Shown piece after piece: positions 7,421 through 12,706 of a DNA stretch of 12,706 bases (the first letter of the stretch is position 1; every line of letters starts with the position of its first letter). This DNA comes from CAYMLL01 sp964390645 (lineage in GTDB: Bacteria > Planctomycetota > UBA8108), in the NCBI GenBank assembly GCA_964390645.1, contig CAYMLL010000233.1, forward strand, positions 1 through 12,706, written 5' to 3'. The notes under the pieces were generated by a model. The model had not been told where the DNA came from and did not search any database. It worked only from the letters and a program-made list of their open reading frames with translations. Position numbers and translations under genes: made by a program.

Positions 7421-7424
7421 CCTC
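7421..7424 (-). promoter_or_regulatory. Shine-Dalgarno site that decides the plsC start
   Basis: GAGG on the minus strand (complement of 7421-7424) lies 8 nt before ATG 7412. The alternative in-frame ATG at 7448 has no such site. Confidence 0.55.
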
Positions 7425-7534
7425 GACAGGGCGATCGGGAAGCCCCATGGTAGGTAGAGGAGGCCGCGGTGCAAGGGGGGGCCGATGTCCGTGAGCTCCG
7501 GCCTGCGCGATTCGCGAGTCCCGGGCGTCGAGAC

Positions 7535-7610
7535 CTGGAACCGACAGACCGCGTCGATCAGCCGGCGTATCCTCGGGGCTCTTCGACGAGGATCCGATCG
7601 ACGGTTCCGG
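7535..7610 (-). other. Nested inverted repeat in the plsC upstream region
   Basis: Three nested helices: 7535-7542 with 7603-7610 (8 bp, contains GGAACC/GGTTCC, one G-U), 7553-7559 with 7596-7602 (GTCGATC/GATCGAC, 7 bp), and 7569-7575 with 7587-7593 (ATCCTCG/CGAGGAT, 7 bp) closed by an 11-nt loop. It lies 123-198 nt upstream of the plsC ATG, so it would be in the plsC leader or the rseP-plsC spacer transcript. GATC and TCGA words are self-complementary and common here, which raises the chance background. Confidence 0.3.
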
Positions 7611-7736
7611 TGGCGTGACGGGCATTACCAGTGAGAGGGGCCGTCGGCTGCGAGAGTGCGTCGTGCCTGCCGCCGGATTCCTGGCGGCCGCCTCGCTGCG
7701 CGGGAACGTCCTCGCTGTGGCGGCGGATCGTGAGCC

Positions 7737-10000
7737 CTACCCGAACAGCAGTCTCTTGAAGTCGTGGAAGGTGACGAACAGCGCCAGGCTGATGATCAGC
7801 AGGAACGCGACTCTCGTCGTCCACTCCTGGATCGCGAAGCTCACCGGCGAGCCCTTGATCTTCTCGATCAAGAGAAACACGAGGTGTCCTCCGTCGAGGA
7901 TCGGGAAGGGAAGCAGATTGAGTACGCCGAGGTTGACGCTGACGACGGCCATCCAGAAGAGAAGCTTGATCCAGCCCATTTCGGCGACCTTCGTGAAGAG
8001 GTGCGTGATGCCGATCGGACCGGAGAGGTTCTTTGCGGACACGTTTCTGAGGATCAGGCTACGCAGCGTCAGGAACACCTGCTTGACGACGATCACGCTA
8101 CGATCAAGACCCTTCTGGAAGGAGCCCAGCACGCTGGTCTTTACCACGATTTCCCGGGTCTTCAAGGCGAGCCCGGCGTCGGGCTCGTAGGTCGCCAGGC
8201 CGATCGTCGCGTGTGCGGTCGTCTCCTCGCCGAAGGGGGTCAGCCAGGAGAGCTCGACGCTCTGGCCGATCTCCAGGTCAGCGATCGCCTTGGGCAGGTC
8301 TGCGAAGGTCAGGATCTCGGTCGAGCCGACTCTGGTGATGCGCGATCCGGCCGTGATTCCGGCGACGGCCGCCGGACCGCTCGGGTCGACGGCTGCCAGC
8401 GGCTCGAAGGTGCGCCACAGCGACGCGTCAGCGTTCTGGAGCACGGACGCCGGGATTCTCAGGCCCAGGCGCTCCGGGCCGCGTGCGATGACGCAGTCGA
8501 GAGAGTCTCCCGCTGTGTGGGCGAGGGCGACGCGGACGTCGTCGGGAGAGTAGATCGGTGTATCACCGATGCGCACGAACGCGTCGTGCTCGCGCAGCCC
8601 GGCCGCGACAAGGGTCGAGGATTCCGTCCCGTCCCCGTCGATCTCGGCCAGGCGGGCGTTGTACCCGATCCAGTAGACCTCGCTGTCGGCCACACCGCGC
8701 AGCAACTCGTCGCGGGGCAGCTCGAGCGTCCTGATCTCGCCAGCGAGCGAGCGTACCGAAAGCGTCGCCTTCTCGTCGGAGAGCATGGGAGCGAGCGTGG
8801 CCCACGACATTATCGGGACCGGCTTGCCGTCGACCGAAATCACCTCGTCGTGAGGGTCGAGGTACTTGTCGAGAGTCGCATCGGGGGCGAGCGCCTTCAC
8901 GACCCGTCCGTTTGATCGGCCGGCGCCGCCCAGGGAACCGGCGACTCCGAGCGCCTTGCGTCGCTCAGCGTCCGGACTCTTCTGACGTACGAAGTCGAAC
9001 CAGCTCTCCTCGCCGTCGTCGCGCCGGATCTCGAGCCGGATGGGCCGGCCCGGGGCGCTCTGCAGCCGGCTGCCGATCATCGTGAGCAGCACCTGCGGGT
9101 CGACGTCGGGAAGCTCGATGCCCTCGAATGCCGCACCGACGATCCGGTCACCCTCGCGGAGTCCCGCTTTCGCCGCCGCGGTGCCCTCGGGAGGGTCGGC
9201 CGAGAAGGTCAGGTCGGTCGAAGCTCCGACTCCGATCGTGCTCAGACCGCGCTCCTCGACCCACCGGGTCGTCACCGGGAAGGAGACGATCCGGGGCTCG
9301 CCGCCGCTCGGACCCGCACGCTCGACCTTCAGCTGCAGCGTCACGTTCGGACCGGCGAGCGCGCTCCCGAGGAGCACCTCGGTGTAGTCCGTGACCGGCG
9401 CGCCGTCGATCTCCAGAACCTGGTCGCCGGGCCCTAGGCCCCCCGGCCAGGCGGGGCGGCCCCTCACGACCCCCCCCATTAGCCGCGACGGGGACCCCCC
9501 CCCCCCCNNNNNNNNNNGCGGTCTATCTCCACACCCGGGGCGCGGGGCGGTTGCCCCGCGGTCCAGGCGGGGCTGCCGATCTCGACCGAGCCGATTCGCG
9601 GCTCGGGGAACCCGACGCCGACGGAGAACGCGATCATGAAGAACACGAACGCGGAGAGGAAGTTCATCACCGCGCCCGCCACGAAGACGAGGGCGCGTGC
9701 CCCGACGGACTTCGCCAGCAGCTCATCTTCCGCGAGCGGCTGGCCTTCGCCTTCTTCCGGGATCTCGCCGGCGAGCTTCACGTAGCCGCCGAAGGGGATC
9801 ATGCCGATGACGTACTCCGTCTCGCCCCACGTCTTCGCGAAGAAGCGCAGGTGACGGCCCTTCACCGGAGGATCGAAGCCGAGGGCGAAGCGGTCGACTC
9901 GTACACCGCCCTTCTTTGCGGCGAGAAAGTGCCCCGCCTCGTGGATGAAGATGATCATCCCGATCGCGAGGAGCCCGAGCGTCACGTAGAGGATCATCAT
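7737..10000 (-). CDS. rseP: RIP metalloprotease RseP with about five PDZ domains (interrupted by an assembly gap)
   Basis: A site-2-type intramembrane zinc protease, which in known cases releases anti-sigma factors and clears signal-peptide remnants. Start ATGATG at 10000. The first membrane helix carries HEAGH (His20, Glu21, His24); IPFGGYVKLAGE (68-79) is the membrane-associated loop; a second helix is at about 101-130. The frame is broken by ten Ns at 9508-9517, but the two sides carry the same DNA (9402-9460 and 9518-9576). Merging them gives one frame of 715 residues. In that numbering PDZ-like units lie near 134-190, 216-300, 315-390, 403-477 and 490-560. Next come SGPIGI (621-626), a helix with NLLPFPILDGG (catalytic-type Asp664) and a last helix at about 692-707, ending in TAG. 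E. coli RseP has about 450 residues and two PDZ domains, so this is an enlarged form. Ribosome binding is weak; a small frame overlaps the start. Confidence 0.93.
9402..9576. other. Assembly gap with duplicated contig ends
   Basis: Ten Ns (9508-9517) follow a run of 13 C. 9402-9460 and 9518-9576 align without gaps at an offset of 116 (44 of 59 identical by hand count). Both encode the same PDZ segment, PAW...EID. The sequence from 9461 toward the Ns continues as a degraded copy of 9577 onward. This looks like two overlapping low-quality contig ends joined by an arbitrary N spacer, not missing DNA. Confidence 0.85.
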
Positions 10001-10170
10001 CGCGTATTTTCTCGACTCACGAATTCGATTTCGGCGGACCAGGGAGGGCTTGTCCGTCGCCCGTGCCGGCCGCCGGTCCCCGTCGTCCGATAAGGACTCA
10101 CCGTGCGGGTGCAGCAGGTATTCCGTGTTGTCGGCAGGCGGACCGCGTCAACTCCATCCCGCGCTGTCAT
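9997..10170 (-). CDS. Possible 57-residue coupling ORF between dxr and rseP
   Basis: The frame begins at an ATG (10170-10168) overlapping the dxr stop as TGATG, and ends at a TGA (9999-9997) overlapping the double ATG of rseP. It therefore fills the 169-bp space exactly and shares bases with both neighbours. The product is Arg/Thr-rich (MTARDGVDAVRLP at the start, EIEFVSRENTR at the end) and matches no family I know. rseP lacks a good ribosome site, so termination of this frame could feed rseP translation. The same frame is open far upstream through dxr, which shows that lack of stops alone is weak evidence. Confidence 0.25.
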   Translation of the reverse strand: MTARDGVDAVRLPTTRNTCCTRTVSPYRTTGTGGRHGRRTSPPWSAEIEFVSRENTR

Positions 10171-11354
10171 CACGCGAGCTCCTGCCGGGTTCTCGGCAGT
10201 GCTCGCGTCGCCTCTTCCCGGGCCCAGAGATCCGCGGCGAAAAGATCCGGGAGGGCCGGCTCGACGACGACCTGGTGGCTTCGAAGGCAGGTCTCGACGG
10301 TTGCGAGGATTCCGAGAAAGGGGATCTCCCCCCGCAGGAAGGCGGCGACCGCGACCTCGTTCGCGGCGTTGAAGACGGTTGCGGCCGTGCCTCCCTGCGC
10401 GAGGACCTCGTAGGCGAGACGGATCGACGGAAAACGCGCCGGATCCGGCGCCTCGAAGGTCAGCTGCCCGACGCGTGCGAGATCGAGCCTTTCGATCGGC
10501 AGCGATCGGCGGTCGGGATAGGTCAGAGCGTACTGGATGGGGACCTTCATGTCCGGGGGGCCGAGCTGGCAGATCGTGGAGCCATCCCGGTACTCGACGA
10601 ACGAGTGGATCATCGACTGCGGGTGGACGATCACCTCTATCTTCTCGGGTGGCAGGTCGAAGAGCCAGCGCGCCTCGATGACCTCCAGGGCCTTGTTCAT
10701 CAGGGTCGCGGAGTCGATCGTGATCTTCGCGCCCATGTTCCAGGTCGGGTGCTTCAGGGCCTGCTCTCGCGTCACGCCGGAGAGCTCCTGCGCCGTCGAC
10801 TTCCGGAATGGACCTCCGGAAGCGGTGAGGATGATCGCGCGGACCTCCTCGGGCCGACCGGTCTGCAGGCACTGGAAGATTGCCGAATGCTCGCTGTCCA
10901 CGGGCAGTATCCGGCGGCCTCGATCTCGTGCGAGACGCGTCAGGATGGAGCCGGACATCACCAGCGACTCCTTGTTCGCCAGAGCCAGATCCTTGCCCGT
11001 CTCGAGCGCCGCGATGTTCGCCGGAAGCCCCGCTGCTCCGGAGATCGCGGCCACCAGAACGTCGCCGTCCGTCTCCCGTACGAGCTCGATGAGCCCCTCG
11101 GCGCCCACGTGGACGCGCGGGGAGAGTCCCGGTTCCAGGTCGAGCGCCTGGCGGAGCTTTCCGGCCGCAGCGGCGTCCGTCATCGCCACGGCCTCGGGGC
11201 GATGGCGACGCGTCTGCTCGAGCAGGGACTCCCAGCGAGAGTGCGCGGCGAGGGCGACGAGTTGAAGCTCGTCCGCGAGATTCTCCACGACCTGTTCCGT
11301 GCTGACGCCGATGGAGCCGGTCGAGCCGAGGAGCAGAACGCGCTTCTTCGCCAT
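10170..11354 (-). CDS. dxr: 1-deoxy-D-xylulose 5-phosphate reductoisomerase
   Basis: 394 residues, the normal length. It converts 1-deoxy-D-xylulose 5-phosphate to 2-C-methyl-D-erythritol 4-phosphate with NADPH, the committed step of the MEP isoprenoid pathway, in the cytosol. The NADPH-binding GSTGSIG is at 10-16 and ANKESLV at 126-132. Metal ligands are in PVDSEHSA (Asp153, Glu155) and NKALEVIEA (Glu224). The flexible-loop and substrate motifs TASGGPF (178-183) and HPTWNMG (202-208) are present, as is VIVHPQSMIHS (241-251). All key residues are intact. The ATG at 11354 directly precedes the Rossmann strand and has no clear ribosome site. dxr lies upstream of rseP on the same strand, a linkage common in bacteria, and diverges from lgt. 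The symbol ispC is a synonym. Confidence 0.97.
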   Translation of the reverse strand: MAKKRVLLLGSTGSIGVSTEQVVENLADELQLVALAAHSRWESLLEQTRRHRPEAVAMTDAAAAGKLRQALDLEPGLSPRVHVGAEGLIELVRETDGDVLVAAISGAAGLPANIAALETGKDLALANKESLVMSGSILTRLARDRGRRILPVDSEHSAIFQCLQTGRPEEVRAIILTASGGPFRKSTAQELSGVTREQALKHPTWNMGAKITIDSATLMNKALEVIEARWLFDLPPEKIEVIVHPQSMIHSFVEYRDGSTICQLGPPDMKVPIQYALTYPDRRSLPIERLDLARVGQLTFEAPDPARFPSIRLAYEVLAQGGTAATVFNAANEVAVAAFLRGEIPFLGILATVETCLRSHQVVVEPALPDLFAADLWAREEATRALPRTRQELA

Positions 11355-11654
11355 GAAAACGGCCGTGATGGCGTGATGAACGATCGGGGCGGGCGGGCGT
11401 ACAACGGCTGGAAGAATAGCTTTGGTGGCGACCTATTGCCAGAAAGATCGACGTCTCCCGGGCCGCCCGACGATGGGGCGCCGGCGACGTCGTGAGCGAC
11501 CTCTTGCCGCTGACCGCCGACTCGCGACTGCATGCGAGCGAACCGCCGGAAGAAGGTCGGCCGCGGTCTCGACGAAGAGCCTTGTCGCCCCTACGATAAG
11601 GCGCGTCGTCCGCCCGGGTCCGGCGCGTGACGATCACCCGACGGAGGCTCACCC
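11355..11654. other. Divergent dxr/lgt regulatory spacer
   Basis: 300 bp without a gene. For lgt a weak promoter is possible: TCGACG (11569-11574), 17 bp, TACGAT (11592-11597). After the implied start there is a hairpin in the lgt leader: TCGTCCGCC (11606-11614) pairs with GGCG (11622-11625) and GACGA (11629-11633) with a 3-nt bulge. The 7-mer GGCGCGT occurs at 11600-11606 and 11622-11628, 22 bp apart. On the minus strand TATTCT with TGGCAA 17 bp before it lies in a locally AT-richer patch near 11410-11450 and could serve dxr. A CTCGC/GCGAG hairpin is at 11521-11538. All are low-confidence. Confidence 0.4.
11643..11647 (+). promoter_or_regulatory. Shine-Dalgarno site for the GTG start of lgt
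   Basis: GGAGG lies 7 nt before GTG 11655. It supports the GTG start, which also places the first conserved Lgt residues correctly. Confidence 0.75.
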
Positions 11655-12500
11655 GTGAAGCAGGTCATCATCGAGATCTTCGGCATCCCGATTCACGGCT
11701 ACGGATTGATGATCGTGATCGGGTTTCTGCTGGGCCTCGCGGTGATCTCGCGCCTCGCGCGCCAGCGCGGGCTTCCGGACGTGATGTACGATCTGGGGAT
11801 GGTGATGCTCCTGAGCGGAATCTTCGGTGGGCGGATCTTCTACTACCTCGAGAATTACGCCGAGGATTTCTCGAAACGGTCGTTCTGGGCCTTCTTCAAG
11901 ATCTGGGAGGGCGGCCTGGTGTTCTACGGCGGGGCGATCGGCGGCTCCTTCGGGGGGCTGGCGTTCCTGCGGATGAAGAGGCTGCCTTTCGCGCCTCTGC
12001 TCGACGTCGTGAGCGTCGGGGTGCCGATCGGAATGGCCTTCGGACGTCTGGGCTGCTTCCTGAACGGCTGCTGTTTCGGCCGGCTTTGCGACGAGAATTT
12101 CGGCGCCGGACTGCGTTTTCCGCAGGAAGCGGCTCCGTACCAGCACCAGGTCGCCCAGGGCTGGATCGATCACGGCGCCCCGATGATGCCCGTGCACCCG
12201 GTACAGCTGTACCAGGCCGGGCACGACTTTTTTCTCTTTCTCTTTATGTGGTGGTATGTTGGGAGCGGTCGGGCGCCGCGTGGGGCGGGAATGCCAGTGC
12301 TCTGGATGCTCTACGGCATCGGTCGTTTCTGCCTCGAGGGGCTGCGCGGAGACAACCCGGAGACACGAAGCGGGCTGACGATCTCGCAGAACGTCTCGAT
12401 CGGTGCCGTGCTGCTCTTCGGAACCATCGTTATCTGGACGTACCGTCGACACTTAGGGGGAGGAGAAGGGAAGCAAAAAAAACCCGAAGAACTGGGTTGA
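11655..12500 (+). CDS. lgt: Prolipoprotein diacylglyceryl transferase
   Basis: 281 residues from a GTG start. Lgt moves the diacylglyceryl group of phosphatidylglycerol to the lipobox cysteine of prolipoproteins, in the inner membrane. Several membrane helices are evident. Family landmarks in order: HGYGLMIVIGF (14-24), GGRIFYYLENY (58-68), WEGGLVFYGGAIGG (84-97), GRLGCFLNGCCFG (130-142, the Lgt signature with Arg131), HPVQLYQA (181-188) and GRFCLEGLRGD (223-233). Relative to E. coli, Tyr91 stands where His103 is, and Cys replaces Asn146 and Glu151 of the signature. I recall such FYGG and Cys-rich versions from other non-enterobacterial Lgt proteins, so I do not read them as inactivation. The last codons (KQKKPEELG) contain an A8 run that also serves the downstream promoter, whose -35 box overlaps the stop codon. 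Confidence 0.96.
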   Translation: MKQVIIEIFGIPIHGYGLMIVIGFLLGLAVISRLARQRGLPDVMYDLGMVMLLSGIFGGRIFYYLENYAEDFSKRSFWAFFKIWEGGLVFYGGAIGGSFGGLAFLRMKRLPFAPLLDVVSVGVPIGMAFGRLGCFLNGCCFGRLCDENFGAGLRFPQEAAPYQHQVAQGWIDHGAPMMPVHPVQLYQAGHDFFLFLFMWWYVGSGRAPRGAGMPVLWMLYGIGRFCLEGLRGDNPETRSGLTISQNVSIGAVLLFGTIVIWTYRRHLGGGEGKQKKPEELG

Positions 12501-12524
12501 CGAGGCACGCGAAATCGCTATGAT
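12475..12524 (+). promoter_or_regulatory. Strong rRNA-type promoter with UP-like A-tract
   Basis: TTGACG (12497-12502, 5 of 6) and TATGAT (12519-12524, 5 of 6) are 16 bp apart. The -35 overlaps the lgt stop codon TGA. An A8 tract at 12475-12482 lies about 50 bp before the predicted start near 12530, in the place of a UP element. The stretch after the -10 (TCGCC) is GC-rich, as in growth-rate-controlled promoters. It is the best promoter match in the window. Confidence 0.7.
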
Positions 12525-12529
12525 TCGCC

Positions 12530-12706
12530 ACTTCCCCGAAACGAAGCGCCGCGAACGAAGGACTGACTCGTCGGTCGTAAGTTACTTGCGGTGTAGGACG
12601 TCGGGGGAATTGAACCGTTCGGAACGGCGCCCACAAGGGTCGGCCGTCCGGCCAGTCGCAGTCTGCGGGGACGATCCTCGCTGAAAGTTTCGGCTGGCAT
12701 TGCTCT
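12530..12706 (+). other. Transcript leader with boxB-like hairpin and start of boxA; probable rRNA operon leader
   Basis: No protein frame is convincing here. GCGGGG (12665-12670) and CCTCGC (12676-12681) form a 6-bp stem with one G-U and a 5-nt loop, resembling boxB. The window ends with TGCTCT (12701-12706), the first six bases of the boxA antitermination consensus TGCTCTTTAACA. Two more small stems are at 12615-12627 (CCGTT/AACGG) and 12642-12653 (GGCCG/CGGCC). The order strong promoter, boxB, boxA fits an rrn leader; the 16S gene itself is not in the window. Confidence 0.45.

Larger units (their letters stand above)
7413..7736 (-). other. Spacer between rseP and plsC
   Basis: 324 bp with no convincing gene. 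Fifty nt after the rseP stop is a GCCGCC/GGCGGC hairpin (7669-7674 with 7683-7688, 8-nt loop) without a T-tract. A larger nested inverted repeat is at 7535-7610. A possible minus-strand promoter just before plsC, TTGCAC then TACCAT 16 bp later, is too weak to call. Confidence 0.5.

Noticed and set aside
7413..7625. In-frame N-terminal extension of PlsC
   Set aside because: Pro/Arg-rich, outside normal PlsC length, and the ribosome site and membrane helix favour the ATG at 7412.
7764..8915. 383-codon plus-strand frame opposite rseP
   Set aside because: Shadow of the RseP reading frame; low-complexity Asp/Glu/Arg/Gly content and no recognisable fold.
7737..10000. rseP as a frameshifted pseudogene or two separate genes
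   Set aside because: The break coincides with Ns and duplicated low-quality contig ends; merging them restores one frame with both catalytic motifs.
10050..11495. 481-codon plus-strand frame opposite dxr
   Set aside because: Composition typical of an antisense shadow; dxr on the minus strand is unambiguous.
12474..12498. Minus-strand intrinsic terminator (AACCC/GGGTT stem followed by eight T on that strand)
   Set aside because: Only a 5-bp stem with three GC pairs, no minus-strand gene to terminate is seen, and the A-tract is better explained as coding plus a UP-like element.
1..12706. tRNA genes, CRISPR arrays, insertion sequences, phage attachment sites
   Set aside because: No cloverleaf, regularly spaced repeats, transposase motifs or flanking duplications were found by eye on either strand.

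Overview
The window is a GC-rich bacterial fragment with strong TCGA/GTCGA-type codon use and no mobile elements, tRNA genes or CRISPR. The gene set suggests a Planctomycetota-like or similar Gram-negative environmental bacterium. It includes a secreted CehA/McbA-type metallohydrolase, a giant protein of tandem carboxypeptidase-regulatory-like beta-sandwich repeats, an enlarged multi-PDZ RseP, and the MEP pathway enzyme Dxr. This taxonomic guess rests on the kinds of gene present, not on a database search. A 10-N assembly gap lies inside rseP.

Layout. Positions 1-2767 (minus) hold the N-terminal 922 residues of a repeat protein that runs off the left edge. It diverges from a secreted metallohydrolase gene at 2903-5176 (plus); the 135-bp space between them holds a good promoter and a strong 5'-UTR hairpin. 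A 388-bp non-coding stretch with a long nested hairpin leads to bpt (5565-6272, plus), an N-degron aminoacyl-tRNA-protein transferase. bpt converges on plsC (6645-7412, minus). Upstream of plsC on the minus strand are rseP (10000-7737) and dxr (11354-10170). The dxr and rseP genes are joined by a 57-codon frame that overlaps the dxr stop and the rseP start. Divergent from dxr is lgt (11655-12500, plus). A very good sigma-70-type promoter overlaps the lgt stop codon. It opens a leader with a boxB-like hairpin and the first bases of a boxA, so the window probably ends just short of an rRNA operon.

How the genes relate. dxr (isoprenoid precursors), rseP (intramembrane protease), plsC (phosphatidic acid synthesis) and lgt (lipoprotein lipidation) are all membrane or envelope biogenesis functions. 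bpt feeds the ClpS/ClpAP N-degron pathway. The two genes at the left edge are exported proteins of unknown substrate.

The most notable non-gene signals are: (i) a false assembly gap in rseP, where both contig ends carry the same stretch and merging them restores one frame; (ii) long nested inverted repeats in three intergenic spaces; (iii) the terminator-like hairpin in the metallohydrolase leader; and (iv) the rRNA-type promoter and leader at the right edge. I did not find a clear new multi-gene system.
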